In this document: positions 1 to 12,430 of the stretch, in pieces
How the letters are laid out: each line of letters opens with the position of its first letter
How positions within the stretch are numbered: the stretch's first letter is position 1
From: Prosapia bicincta
Taxonomy: Eukaryota > Arthropoda > Insecta > Hemiptera > Cercopidae
NCBI GenBank assembly: GCA_036971475.1
Contig: JBAIZL010000001.1
Span: forward strand, 144,196,692 to 144,260,691
Direction: 5' to 3'
DNA: 64,000 nt
Position numbers and translations under genes: made by a program
Notes under the pieces: generated by a model
The model's database searches: none
Seen by the model: only the letters and a program-made list of their open reading frames with translations
Told to the model about the DNA's origin: nothing

Positions 1-2042
1 TAAACTGTCTCCCCAAGTAGATCAATTTTTACAACTATTAAGTTGTTAGCGTGGACGCAGTCCTACGTAAATCCTTTAATATTAACTTAGTATGTTCTAA
101 TTCAATTTGAATTAGTTTGAAATAAAAAGAAGATTATTCTAAGTAGTCAATATTATTGTTTATATTTATATTAAATCAATTGCCTAGAGGATAAAAACAT
201 CGATAAAGATTCTGACACTCACGAATTAGTTCTAGAACCGTTATCCCGTAGGAGCGGAATAGTTGTTTATGGGTCGTTAAAACAATCGTACTGTTATTAA
301 AAAATGGTTATCATGTCTATATTTATTTGTGTTTGTGCAAAATGATTCTATAACTCGTAAAGGTAGACACTAATTCAGTTTTATTTAATCGCCTTCAAAA
401 ACAAATCTATAGATGATTATTTTAATGAAGTCGATTGATTGTATTAGAAAACAAATATTTTCTTAAAATCTAAGATGTATTTTTACAAACCTCATCGAAA
501 AAAGAGATGTTAGAGATGAAAACTATTAGTCAGGTGGGAAATAGCGATGAAAGTGAGTTTAGCGAGACAGAGGCAAGAATAACATAGCCTAAAACAACCA
601 ACACGAGAACAAAAAAGAATAAAACAAAAATAACTTTTATGTTTAGAACTTAAAATAAAAAGTAGACAGAATACTGTTTGAAAGAACACTCTCAGGAGTT
701 TTATTGGTATAACAGTAACTCATGTTAGGCGAATATGTAACCTCTTTTCTACGGGGAAAGGCCCAGTAGATCTTTAGAGGGTGACAAGGAAGTCATCCCC
801 TTTAGAGGGGGTATTGCTTTTGTCGCGGAAGTTTTTTTTTTGAGATCTGTAACCAAAATGACAGAGCTTGAAGTAGAATAAAGACATTATAGGCATCCGA
901 AAATTGTTTTGATGCTTAGCTTAGCGTTAGAATCATGCATATGTTTATTATATAACAAATTGAGCTTAGAAAAGTAATTTTGTTCTGCAACACGTAATTA
1001 TTAGAGATTTTGGATATCATTTGTTAGGTCCCAAGTAGATGTTTGTTATTCGTGTGAGAATAATTGAATAAAAATGAAAGATCAAAAGTTTAATAAAAAT
1101 GCTAAAAGGAATATTGCAGCAGAATAAAGAACTTAAAGAGGGCAATTAGAAAATGCAATCGTTTTACAATCCACCATGTAACAATAAATGATAATCTGAA
1201 TTTTAAGACTTGGTGGACCACTCATTACATAAAACATTTTATTTCAGTAGAAAACTTTGGCCGCAAAATTCAGAATTTACCCAAGTTTTTTTTTAGGTGT
1301 AAAAATTTAAATAATTTAGATAGGAACTAGCTCAAAGGTCTAAGGTAAGATGGCAGCTGGAAGTTTATTGATGCTACGCATTGTGATACCTTTAATTTCA
1401 GAAAATCTTAAACCATTTCTTTCCCTCCTAATAATGGGGCATACTCTCAAGTCGTAGTACCAATCAATATTAAAATATTTGTGAGATAAACATGTTGAAG
1501 GATTACATTACAGGATACGATTATGTTTACATTGACATACTCAACTGACCAACAACAACAGAGACACTGGAGACTATTTTGTGGGCAGTACCCTAGAAGA
1601 AGAACTTGAAAAACATTTGAGAAAAAATGTTTACTGCAGATACAACATATGTTACATTTATTCAAGCACATTTTGGGGTTGTAATAGATTTAATAGAAAA
1701 CTAAATACCATCAACTAAAAACAAAAAAAAGTCAACTACTACATATAAATTTTGCAAAATTTGTCTTCTAATAATTTAAGAATAAAACAGTCTTTCATAT
1801 TTTTTTCAAAAATATGAAATAGTTTTATGTGTCTTTTCAGAAGCGAAAAAACAATGGGGTTTTACCATTCCATTCATCTGTCTCTGTAAAATATGTTATT
1901 ATGTATTTTTTTTGAAGTTATTATTATTATTGAAAATAAGTTAATTTTAATGTAAACATCATTTATTATACACATACATGTGTAATAATATATGTTCCAA
2001 TGGGATCATGACACATCAATTTCACCTATTAGTGTCAGATAC
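1..2042. other. AT-rich DNA, no gene recognised
   Basis: Short open frames here (up to about 74 codons) have low-complexity compositions and no recognisable domain. A GC-richer patch at about 740-835 has two runs resembling each other (ctttagaggg and ctttagaggggg), but I cannot assign it to a family. Confidence 0.6.
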
Positions 2043-2136
2043 GTATTTAATATTAAAAAAGAAAAATGATAAGGGATGGATATGGTATTTAATATTATAA
2101 AAGAAAAATGATACGGGATGGATATGGTATTTAATA
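2043..2136. repeat. 42-bp tandem duplication
   Basis: Two adjacent 42-bp copies (2043-2084 and 2085-2126) begin with gtatttaatatta and end with gggatggatatg. They differ at a few positions, and the start of a third copy (gtatttaata) follows. It looks like local slippage or unequal exchange. Confidence 0.85.
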
Positions 2137-4793
2137 AAACCTAATATCACATTGTAAGGATTTAGTTTTTTTTTCAGATATATTTATCAACATTTTGCAC
2201 TAACATCTTAAATTATAAATAATATAATAATCAAAAACATATGATTTGTTTAAACATATACTGATTAAATATCTAAACGTTAATACAGGGAAAAATGTCA
2301 CTTGTTTTTATATTGCGTCTTTATTATTCACTGCTTTTTATGTGTACCTCTTCGAACTCCCTATACCGTCGTCCTATAGTGGAAAAAAAATCGCATGGCC
2401 TAGTATATCATTTTTATATTTTCATAAATTTTTCAATTTAATTTTTTTTTAAAGTAATAATAACAAGTGAATAAAGTAATTGGTTTATTTTATTAATAGC
2501 TAAATACGTTATTGGTGTAAAATAAACGGTGAATGTATTTTTATTTTTGCCTTTGCTGAATCCAAACGTTTACAATACCACTACCAAGAATAATACACTA
2601 ACCAATTCACTCGTATTTAACACGTTTGGTAATGGACAGCCAACTTTGCCTAATGCTTCCATAACAAAACAGATATTACATCGAGTCCATTAGTTACGCA
2701 AAGTATGACGTAATTTGCCTAACGTGTATATAATGGATAAAGCTGCACATCATCGGAGTATATCAAGACCTATTGTTGGAACAAACTTTAGCGGTGAAGA
2801 AAACTGAGAATTATGTATTAAGCCCTATGCCACATACATTATGACAACTTGTCTCGTATAATGGATACCTTTATGAATTAGCTTGTAAATCTAACTGAGG
2901 TAAGAAATTTCTTTCATTAAAATTTTAAATCAATTATAAATATTGTTCTTGACAAATTATTAGTGGTATTTATTATGTTATTAAGAAATTGTAAATAATA
3001 ATTTGTTTTCAATATATTTTTACAATCGAAGAATATGTAACATCAGGCATAACGTTTCTCTAAACATTGCTTTAGCTTTTGTGGGAAACGAAGTATGAGG
3101 GAAGGCAGATATTTATGTGCAGTATTTAAGAATAATAGAAAAAGGCAAAGGATAAATTGGTGAACATATTCGAAATTTGTTTCTGATTAAACATCACACA
3201 AAGAAGGGTGTAAAGTGAATGCTACTTTATGAGACAGACCACCATTTAATATAACAATAGAAATATTATTTGATACACCTATTAATTAAGATACCTATAT
3301 TTATTAAGGTACGAGGCTATCTGTTTATGAAAGTTTTGAGCATAAATCGTAATAAATATATTTTATTACAATAATTGTGCTGCGAGAGATCATATTAGTC
3401 AAAGGCTCACGAAAATATCAATTAACCCTTTTGATTCCGGGACGTTTTGCATTTCCCCGGCCGTGATATATTAAAAATATACTACTTTTACAAAACCCAC
3501 ACCAAATTTTTATTTATCAATGGATTTTCATACTTTTCTGTTAAATTTACTTTTTTAAGATTCTACTATAACATATACTTACCTGGAATTATAATTACAT
3601 TCACACAAAAAATATATGGAACATGTTACTCACTAAAGAAACATTTTTTCAATATTTTGGTTAACGGAAAATATAAAATTAAAAATCAGTTCCTAAATAA
3701 AAGCATCATGACTTCTTACACATTAAACTTTCACTTAGTCGTCCAAAAACGATAGAGATTTGGTTTAAACTAAAAAATGCATATCTATATCCACAGCACA
3801 TCATTGTAAAAAAACATGATAACGTATAAAAATAAAAGTAATTAGTTAGGTCACTCGTAAAATTACAAAACAAACATCAATAGTTCTAATTTATCTTCAA
3901 TCGAATGTTATAATGTTGTTTTATTGTCAGAAAAAAAGAGGTTTGTATGTTATATACACTAACACTTATATAAACTACCAAAAACCGCTTAAAACTACTC
4001 TAAACTTATTGTTAACAATATAAACACCTTCTAACGAAATGATCAACATCACAAGAAAATTCTGAGGAACAAACCGACCACTCGCAAAAAATGATAGCTG
4101 ACGTGGCATTTGGCGCCGAGCAGCTACAGCCTTCAAGTTTGATCTAAAGCAGAGTTGTTAAATCTAAATAGAAGTGCTTTTAAAAACTATACCTTTGTAA
4201 ACGAGTTCATTGCAAATGATTTATTTTGTGCGGGAATTATTTTACCGAAAAGGGTAATTTAGTGGCCTAGAATATTCTTTTTGACGTAGGGGATTGAAAC
4301 CAATTGCATAAAAGTTACTTGAAGGCATTGGGAGCTTAAGAAATCTAATTCAGGTGTTCATATTATAATTTAAATGAAAACGAAATTAAATCAAAAGATA
4401 TACAAGGCTTACTTTAAGCTACCTCAGTTTGCATACAGTACTTTTACCTTGATATATAAAGCACTAACTAATGAACATGACATTTTCTCACGGTTTATGG
4501 TGATGTAGGCATTATACTAAGGCACTACAATTTTCATTTAGGACTATGTTATGATATATTATTATTATTTTAATAACCAGCAGACATTGTGGAATAAAGG
4601 TAAGAAACGTTACCATAACAGCTGTATCACAGAATAACAATTATCAAAGGAAAACATCAACCTCTTCACTAAAACAGCTTATTAAATGATAATTTATCTG
4701 TTTACACCTATAAGCATACTCTCTGCTAATGTTAATCATTCAAAGTATATTAAGAATATATAAAATAATATAGGTTTCTATATCCAGTATGTT
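2137..4793. other. AT-rich DNA, no gene recognised
   Basis: The longest open frame, at 3447-3755, would give 102 residues rich in F, Y, I and K. It has no motif and no conserved look, so I regard it as chance in AT-rich DNA. No RNA gene or repeat was seen. Confidence 0.55.
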
Positions 4794-5525
4794 AAATTAA
4801 AATAATTGAACATACATTATATCAAATACGTTAAAAGGTGAGTACATATAAAAGTAAAACTAATCTATTGCCTAACATTTGTTACAATAAAATACTTTCT
4901 TTAAAAATACATTGATCGTAAATGCAGATATGAAGTGAATCTGTTGATTTTAAAAATTGCAAAGATTGATAGAAGCGTCAATAATTTCGGAGATAAAAAA
5001 GGTATGTTTTTTGTGAAACTTTTCATCCCCTTCGGCAAATACCAATAATTGTGAATTCAGATTTTATTTTATATATTATATATTGTATATTAAATAAAAC
5101 GTAGATTTCATTATTACATGATAGAATATATTTGTAAAAACGTTCAATTGAACTTCCGAATTGTACCAATAAATTCAAGTAGAGCCTTTAATAGCAGAGA
5201 ACGTAAAATGTTATTAGAGTGTGGCAAGCCATTTAACACAATAAAGAACCAACGTTGCCGAATTTGGTCCATTGTTGGCGTCCATACTTGGAGAGCGTTT
5301 ATATGTCGTGGTTACTATTTAACCCAGAGCGTTTAAACTGATTTCGAAAGAGGCTCAATAATGTTAAATCATATTTCAACCTTCTTCTGTTATTCGAATT
5401 AGGTAAATTGATAATATCATGAGAGACATTTTAATCATAGTAAATCAATAATAGTTTTACCACGTAATTATAATTCGGGATAAATGGTTCTAGTAGTCAA
5501 CCTAGAGATTGAGACTACTTTGATT
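4794..5525 (+). repeat. Local duplication, segment A copy 1
   Basis: This segment recurs in direct orientation at 6296-7020. Shared landmarks in order include tgatagaagcgtcaata, attgtatattaaataaaacg, gagcctttaatagcagag, catttaacacaataaagaa, ttggcgtccata, ttggagagcgttta and atatcatgagagacattt. Divergence by eye is about one fifth to one quarter, with small indels. The 72-codon open frame inside (5118-5336) is not kept open in the second copy, so it is not a gene. Confidence 0.85.
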
Positions 5526-5681
5526 TGTTTGATATATCAAAAAAGTATATTCTACCTTATTAAATATCGCATCTATTTCGGTAAAGAATTTTACTTGATA
5601 TACTGTAGACATGAACCACTGTATTTTTAGGAATTGACATGATATGAATTTAAAGTAATTTATTACTTTTTCTAATCCATT

Positions 5682-6130
5682 AGTGAAATAGTTATTCTTA
5701 TGAATATATTCTTTATGCAATTTTCATCAACAGAAAACTATTTGTAAACACTTCTCTCCCAAATAGGGGGTGAGACTAATAGCAACTATTAAGATTCAGT
5801 AATTCTCTTCCTTTTCTGGTTTATAAATCGTTTTAGTTTATCGTATCAGACTTTGCTTTAAAAAACCAATTAACCATTACATCCACGCTACTAGTTTATT
5901 CGAACTTTTCCATTTTAAATGTTCATGAACATATGTCGACATTTTATAAACACTATATTATTACGAGCATTTGTACTATTCATAATAGCTGTCACTCTAT
6001 TTAATTGGGACTCGGTTAATGTTTTTTACCATCATAGGAAAATAAATATTATTATTATAAGAATACAATATTAAAGGCGTTTTTTGTGTGCATTTTAGTA
6101 ATAAAACCGATTAAAGCGATTATTTTTCTT
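5682..6130 (+). repeat. Local duplication, segment B copy 1
   Basis: The direct repeat partner lies at 11994-12430. Shared stretches include ggggtgagactaatagcaac, attaagattcagtaattctc, ggtttataaatcg, agtttatcgtatcagac, gttacatccacgct and tagtttattcgaactttt. It is more similar to its partner than segment A is to its own. Confidence 0.88.
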
Positions 6131-6295
6131 AATATAGGCATTTTATATTCCAAAACCGATTTATGTAACAAAATTTGAAGAAATCAGTTTATTAGATACG
6201 CTGATACTCCGCTGGCCTGGATGATCTCAAATCTCTTTTACCTTGAGTGATTTGCATTGTGGTAATAATCTTTCTCCATTACACTTTATTTGATA

Positions 6296-7020
6296 AAAAT
6301 TAAAATAAATGGCCATACCTTATAGCAATCCCATTAAAGGTAAATACATGTAAAGGTAAAACTAATGCTAGTGCCCAACCTTTCTTAATATAAATTATTG
6401 TCTGCATACTGATTACATTGAACGTAAATACTGAAACATATGTAGTGATATTGTTGATTTTAAACATTGCAAAATTTGATAGAAGCGTCAATAGCATCGG
6501 AGATGAAAAACGCTATGTTATTTTGTGAAAGATTATATATCTTTGAATAATACCAATCATTTTAATGAAGACTTGTTTTCCATATAATATATTGTATATT
6601 AAATAAAACGTAGATTCTATTATACCATGAAAAATTATATTCGTAAAATGTTCAATAGGCTTCCGAGTTGCAGCAATAATTTCAAATAGAGCCTTTAATA
6701 GCAGAGTACTTTCATTGATTTAAAAATGTGAAGTCATTTAACACAATAAAGAAACACCGTAGCCGAATGGGTCCCTTATTGGCGTCCATATTTGGAGAGC
6801 GTTTATCTGTCACTGTCACTATTTGACCCAAAGCGTTTAAATTGATTTAACAGAATTCTCAACAATGTGAAATAATATTTTAACCTCTTTGCTAATATAT
6901 GAATTAGGTGAATTGATATTATCATGAGAGACATTTCATTTATAGTAAATCTGGAATAATTTTACCACGTTAACATAATTAAGTGTAAATTATGCCTAGA
7001 AATTGTGATTACTTTGATAG
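6296..7020 (+). repeat. Local duplication, segment A copy 2
   Basis: Second copy of the 4794-5525 segment, in the same orientation and about 1.5 kb downstream. In this copy the A and B segments are separated by the nested transposon block at 7553-11822. Confidence 0.85.
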
Positions 7021-7548
7021 CTAGAGATTTGTATTGATGGAAATAAAATAACTACTTTCATTGTCAGTATGAAGTTTCAGTAAATATAAATACTACATAA
7101 TTGTGGTTACGTTTGAAATGAAGTTTTTAATTATAAATCTAACTATTATTATTAACCGATATCTTTTTGAACTCTATCTATATAAACGTCTTGACCTTCC
7201 TTTCTATATTATCCCTATTGGAAAATTCCAAAGTTTTATGGGTATTTCTTACAATTTCTTACCAGATGTAAGTATAATTGATAAAAACCTAAATATTACA
7301 GAGAATAGTATCGCTTATAAAATAGTACAAAAACAATTGTACACTAAAACTTCTAGACAACTGAAAAAAATATATAATATTAGTAGAATGAATGCATTTA
7401 AGACTTGTGAGAAAAAATTTAATTTCCCAATTTACAAATATTACTTTCACATAACGCTCTCAAATTTAGGTTGAGTTAAATTTTACAAAAATTTTGAAAG
7501 GGTAAACAGTAACCTGGTTAAAGAAATTTTGTAATTAGGAAATTTGAA
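7021..7548. other. Spacer between duplicated segment and transposon
   Basis: It holds a 123-codon open frame (7103-7474) rich in I, Y, K, L and F with no recognisable domain. I treat it as an unsupported open frame. Confidence 0.45.
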
Positions 7549-7787
7549 ATAACCCTGGAGTCGGGGCGCCAAGTGTCACGGACCCGGAGCAGGGAAAATT
7601 TGTGGCCACGGTTGGTAGCACTGCGCTAGAAAGCCCTCCGTTCATCTAGCTCTACAATATTAAATGCCAATCAAGGTCGAATTGCTGCCACCTCGCTACC
7701 TGCCTTTTTTACGATTCGGTCATCACAGACTTGGCGCCCCTACTCATGTGACCGTATTTTTTATATTTCGGGTCTGTCAGACTACTA

Positions 7788-8684
7788 TCGGGTCAAAAAG
7801 TGTTGATACTCGAGTTTAAGCTTTTACTACAAGGCAACCGATATACTTATACCAAAACAAGATGCACCAAAATTTCATACATTTAATTATGCGTCTATTA
7901 ATGTAAACATAAATTTATGTTATAAATTTAAAAGTTTGTAGCACATATATTTGTATACCACATTTATGAATTTCAGAATTTTTACTTAATTACAAAGTAA
8001 GTTGTGATTTTTGTCAAAGTGTTTTATTTTGGGATCGGATACAAATAGCAATGAAAGCTTGAATTGTATCTCTTAAGCTATGAATTGACAATTTAGAGCA
8101 ATAAATTTTTTACAGAGTTTTTAAAAATTATATTGATGTCTGATCGAATCGGTACCGGGATGCATTAACGCGTGATATTGCTATCGCTAGGCTGTCTTGT
8201 TCAGGGACATTTCCCTCAACAAAACTGGATTTCGATGGGCCGGCACGGCGAGGCCAACGCGCTACGAGGGTGCGGAGTGGTACGGCATATTTACAATGTT
8301 ATATCAATATGGCGGTGAGGCATATTTAGGAATTTTATTGTTATAATTAAACCATTTCCCATCACCTTTTCTCATGAGGGGTTTGGACGTCCAATGGATG
8401 GTTTAAAAATGGATTGCTGGCTTTGAAGCTATTGTCTAATATTTACAAACTTATTTACAATATTTACATGTGATCTGTATTTGTAACAGATCATCAGTCA
8501 GAGTACACTCTGTCGAGCTGTCATTTATGTTTATTGTCAGCGATTTAACCGGAGGTAAATCTATCAGGTCGTCCTTTTCCCAATAATTATCTTCTATTGC
8601 CTTTGCATGACTGGTGCACTTCTTCAATAGATCTGGAGTAACCGAGCGCAGTGCTTCTCTGCAAAGATTATTCATAACTTCCAC
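7788..8684 (-). repeat. Left inverted arm with a copy of the transposase C-terminus
   Basis: Reverse complement of 10050-11076 with scattered mismatches and a gap of about 130 bp. On the minus strand it keeps a 77-codon open frame (8451-8684), starting MEVMNNLCREALRSVTPDL and continuing into an acidic tail. The matching right-arm sequence has a stop directly after VTPDL and further breaks. The left arm is therefore the better-preserved copy of this coding end. Confidence 0.82.
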
Positions 8685-8739
8685 GAACTACATGGTTCGG
8701 TGGCGGTGACTCATACCCAAAACCTATAATGATCCGGAA

Positions 8740-10109
8740 ATGGACCTATTACTCACAAATGATATGTCTTTGGCCTCCACTTTACTTATTCTGTCTGTGT
8801 TGTTCGTCGTGTTCACATCAGTCAAGATGCCGAAAGGACGTAAGTTATCGGATGGTGGAGTTGCGATGATTATTAGTGCTATTTGTTTTTTCAGAAGTGA
8901 AGGTATTAGGTGTAATGACAAGCTTTATCCGGTGTACCAGAAAGTTTCTGAGTGTGTCGGGAAGTCTATGGCTACAATGAAGAGATACGGCGATTCCATG
9001 AAGGAGAAGCAAGACGACGAGATTGGTAGACCAAGTAAGGAGCATTGTGTGAGGACAGGCCGACCAGAAATCTATTTGGACGATTTCACTCTAGAAATAA
9101 CTAAGAGGAATATTTATGATATTTACCTAAATAAGACACCCTACAATCAGTAGTTCGCATAACAGACTAGTTCAGACCTTAACTAATTTTCCGGCCATGT
9201 CAAAAAATACACTGGTGATATTTGTATACGAATTGGGACTTTCTTATAAGAAACTAAACAGAAAACCCGTTTTGATGGAGTCGACCACTATCGCTGCTTC
9301 ACGGCATACGTATGTAAGGGTAATTAGGAACCTCCGATCAAAAGAATATAAAATATTTTTTACAGACGAAACTTGGTGTGGACAAAATCATACTATGGTT
9401 TATGTTTGGGAAGAGAATGTTTTAACCGCAATGAATAACAACTTCAATAATTATGACCAACACAGAGGCTGCATTCAACAAATCTATGGTTGTAGAGGAG
9501 GATTCAAGACACCGTCAGGAGCAGGGAAGAAAGTAATAATACTGCACATCGGTAGTGAAGATGTGTTTTTGCCTGGAGCTGAATTGTGTTTCACTGGTAA
9601 GAAGAACACCGGAGATAATGAAATGAATTCTAAGCACTATGCAGAATGGTTTGAAAAGGTTTGAAGATTACGTCCTGAAATATCTCCGATTGTATTTGAT
9701 CAGGCACCTTATCACACAACGGTTGATTCTTCGACACAAAATCCGACTATGTCTTGGAAAAAAGGATGACATTATTTTATTTCCTATTGAGAGAAACATT
9801 CCTCTTCCAACCGACATATCAGACTACCAGAAATTTACAAAGGCTGAACTGATCGTTCACGCCAGGCCACACTTTCAAACACCACAGAAAATAGTAGAAC
9901 AAATAGTGAGTCGTGTTCATCCTAATGTAGAGCTCATCTGGCTTCCAGTGGCTCACTGTGAGCTGAATCCGATTGAGTTAGTTTGGGCCTACGTAAAGGG
10001 GAAAATAGGTAGAGTTAATATGGCTAATCAGACAGAAAACGAAAGATCGGTGGAAGTTATGAATGTTCTTTGCAAAGAAGCACTGCGGTCGGTTACTCCA
10101 GACCTATAA
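8740..10109 (+). pseudogene. Decayed DDE transposase (IS630/Tc1/mariner superfamily)
   Basis: Once a DNA-cutting and strand-transfer transposase. Pieces lie in three frames. 8740-9153 gives the N-terminal part; the natural start is probably the methionine of MPKGRKLSDGG at 8827. 9197-9664 carries FTDETW (first catalytic Asp, near 9364). That frame is broken by TGA at 9662-9664 but resumes with FDQAPYH (second Asp codon at 9698). A further shift near 9765 leads to 9639-10109 with LPVAHCELNPIELVWAYVKG (Glu codon at 9975). The second Asp and the Glu are about 92 codons apart, far more than the 34-39 of classical Tc1/mariner. From memory this matches a DDE_3-type family common in arthropods with an HC-LNPIE motif. 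At least two frameshifts and one nonsense codon mean it is dead. Confidence 0.8.
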
Positions 10110-11076
10110 AAGAAGTGCTCCAGTCATGCAAAGACAACAGAAGATAATTATTAGGAAAAGGACAACCTGATAGATTTACCTCAGGTTGAATCGCTGACAA
10201 TAAACATAAATTACAGAGTGTTCAGAGAGTGACTACTCTGACTGATAATCTGTTACAAATACAGATCACATGTAAATATTCTAAATAAGTTTGTAAATAT
10301 TTGAAAATGGCTTCGAAGCCAGCAATTCATTTTTAAACCTGCCATTGGAGGTCCAAACCCCTCATGAGGAAAGGTGATGGTAAATGGTTTAATTATAACA
10401 TTAAAATTCCTAAATATGCCTCACCGCCATATTGATATAACATTGTAAATATGCGGTACCACTACCGCACCCTCGTAGCGCTTTGGCCTCTGCGTGCCGG
10501 CCCATCAAAATCCAGTTTTGTTGAGGGAAATTTCCCTGAAAAAGACAGCCGAGCGATAGCAATTTCACGCGCTAATGCATCCCGGTACCCATTCTATCAG
10601 ACATCAATATAATTTTTTAAAGACTCTGTAAAACATTTATTGCTCTAAATTGCCAATTCATAGCTTAAGAGATACAATTCAAGCTTTCATTGCTATTTGT
10701 ATCTTAATCCGATCCCAAAATAAAACACTTTGACTAAAGTCACAACAACTTTTTTTGTAATAAAGTAAAAATTCTGAAATTCATAAGTATGGTATACAAA
10801 TTTATGTGCTACATCCTATTCATTTTTTATCATGATTAGATTAAATGTTTATATATTATAAATTTTCAAATTCTGGGATTGTCTGAAAACGCCAAAAAAC
10901 TGGTATTTTTTCCATTCAACCCGCTGAAAGACAAAGTTATAACCGCAAAAAAAAAGTTGACATTAATAGACGCAAAATTACATTTATGAAATTTTGGTGC
11001 ATCTTCTTTTGTTATAAGAATATCGGTTGCCTTGTAGTAAAAGCTTAAAGTCAAGTATCAACACTTTTTGACTCGA
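10050..11076 (+). repeat. Right inverted arm of the fold-back transposon
   Basis: It contains the degraded transposase C-terminus (to about 10260), then non-coding DNA running to the terminal TCGAGTCAAAAAG repeat (on the minus strand). Its segment around 10820-10950 has no counterpart in the left arm. Confidence 0.82.
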
Positions 11077-11213
11077 TATTAGGCACCCACGTTTGTGTAA
11101 CTATATTTTAGTTTGTGTAAATAGTTTTCTCCTTGTAATTAGGTGTTGTAGATAGTGTATTTAGTGTATATATTAGTTTTAAACGATACTTTATTGACAT
11201 GAAAATGGAAAGA

Positions 11214-11466
11214 CAAAGAGACGGTGAACAAGAACAAATTAGGGAGCTATTAGAGGAGAATATTTACAAAATAGTAATAGTGAATTTATTGACGGATCTG
11301 ATATAGAATAAGAGGATCATGTAGAAGTATGTCATGGAGATACGGATTCCGAACAAGATTTTGGAGAATCTGAACATGAAATGGAAGTTATTATTCAACG
11401 CGAACCGTTACAACCGATGGGGCCATCTTACATTGGAGAAGAAAACACGACTATTTTGTCTAAATA
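11214..11466 (+). pseudogene. N-terminal fragment of a piggyBac-like transposase
   Basis: Two frames together read as the acidic N-terminus typical of piggyBac transposases: ERQRDGEQEQIRELLEEN, then SEFIDGSDIE, a stop, EDHVEV and GDTDSEQDFGESEHEM, and finally a PSYIGEENTT stretch resembling the family's Y-I-G-K-N-x-T-x-W junction before the catalytic domain. A frameshift near 11265 and an in-frame TAA near 11309 break it. No DDD domain follows; A+T-rich 3' sequence begins within about 20 bp. This remnant belongs to the outer element (7553-11822) and supports its identity independently of its ends. Confidence 0.65.
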
Positions 11467-11993
11467 CTTTTTTTTATATTGTAATATCCAATTTTAAAAT
11501 ATTTAATTTAATTAAAGATAATATTTAAAATATTAACCGTCAAATAACTTGAATTTTATGTTCATTATTAGTTTTATAATTTGTTTCCTATGTAATTACC
11601 CATATTGAATTATTGTTCAAAAAACGTTTTAATTTACAATATAATTGTCCATTTTTATATTATAATGCCCTAAATATCTTAATAAGAAACAAAAAACTAC
11701 GAAAATAACGGTTAAAAAATTTAACAAAAAAACTGTACTTACATTAGTAAAAACAGTTATGGGTCTGTGAGGCTGGGCGCCCCAAAACACGTTACAAGTC
11801 GGGGCGCCCCGACTACAAGGTTAAGAAGAAACAACTTTATTTAGGATTCGAAAATATTTATTGATACCTTATCATGCTAATTACAAAAAACCCATAAAAA
11901 ATTATGATTTCATTGATATTGAAAAACTTTTACTATTCCTTTGTTAAAAATGTTATTTCATTAATAATGTAGTTTCATAAAAAATAGTAGTTT

Positions 11994-12430
11994 CATAGTG
12001 AAATAGTTATTCGTATGGATATATTCTTTTTATAGTTTTGATCAACAGACAACTATTAGTAAACACTTATCTCCCACGTAGGGGGTGAGACTAATAGCAA
12101 CTATTAAGATTCAGTAATTCTCTTCCTTCTCTGGTTTATAAATCGTTCTAGTTTATCGTATCAGACATTGCTTTAAAACAAATGAACCGTTACATCCACG
12201 CTGCTAGTTTATTCGAACTTTTTTATTTTAAGTGTGTCCATGAATGTGTGCGACAATTTATAAACACTATATTATCATGAGTATTTGCAGTACTCATAAC
12301 GCCTGACACTCTATGTAATTGACACTTAGTTAATGTTCTAAGTATTACTATGAGTTTTACAATCTTATAGGCGGTTTTTTCTTTTGTGTTTTTTAGTAAG
12401 AAAACCGATACGGAGAAATAATTTATTGAT
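11994..12430 (+). repeat. Local duplication, segment B copy 2
   Basis: Direct-repeat partner of 5682-6130. It follows the nested transposon block, so segments A and B of copy 2 are now about 5 kb apart instead of about 150 bp as in copy 1. Confidence 0.88.

Larger units (their letters stand above)
7788..11076 (+). mobile_element. Fold-back IS630/Tc1/mariner-type transposon nested in the piggyBac-like element
   Basis: It is flanked by TA on both sides (7786-7787 and 11077-11078), the target duplication of this superfamily. Ends read TCGGGTCAAAAAGTGTTGAT (left) and, reverse-complemented, TCGAGTCAAAAAGTGTTGAT (right). The inverted arms are unusually long: 7788-8684 mirrors 10050-11076, with about 130 bp missing from the left arm or gained in the right. 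The arms include the C-terminal coding end of the transposase, so the left arm is an inverted copy of the 3' end. The centre (8685-10049) holds the rest of the transposase, decayed over several frames. Confidence 0.8.
7553..11822 (+). mobile_element. Internally deleted piggyBac-like element carrying a nested insertion
   Basis: The termini are inverted repeats: the left end reads CCCTGGAGTCGGGGCGCC and the right end, reverse-complemented, reads CCTTGTAGTCGGGGCGCC (16 of 18 identical). The right end abuts TTAA (11823-11826), the piggyBac target site; the left flank is ATAA (7549-7552), presumably a mutated TTAA. A subterminal motif (gggtctgtga / tcacggaccc next to a GGCGCC) occurs inside both ends. 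Near the right end lies an acidic N-terminal fragment of a piggyBac-type transposase (11214-11466), followed directly by non-coding 3' sequence, so the catalytic domain has been deleted. The interval 7788-11076 is a second transposon inserted inside. Without that insertion the element would be about 1 kb. It is non-autonomous. Confidence 0.78.

Noticed and set aside
3447..3755. 102-codon open frame
   Set aside because: Composition is dominated by F, Y, K, I and N as expected from AT-rich DNA. No motif, no conserved start context, no neighbouring gene.
7103..7474. 123-codon open frame next to the nested transposons
   Set aside because: No recognisable domain and low-complexity composition. 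Not part of either element by position.
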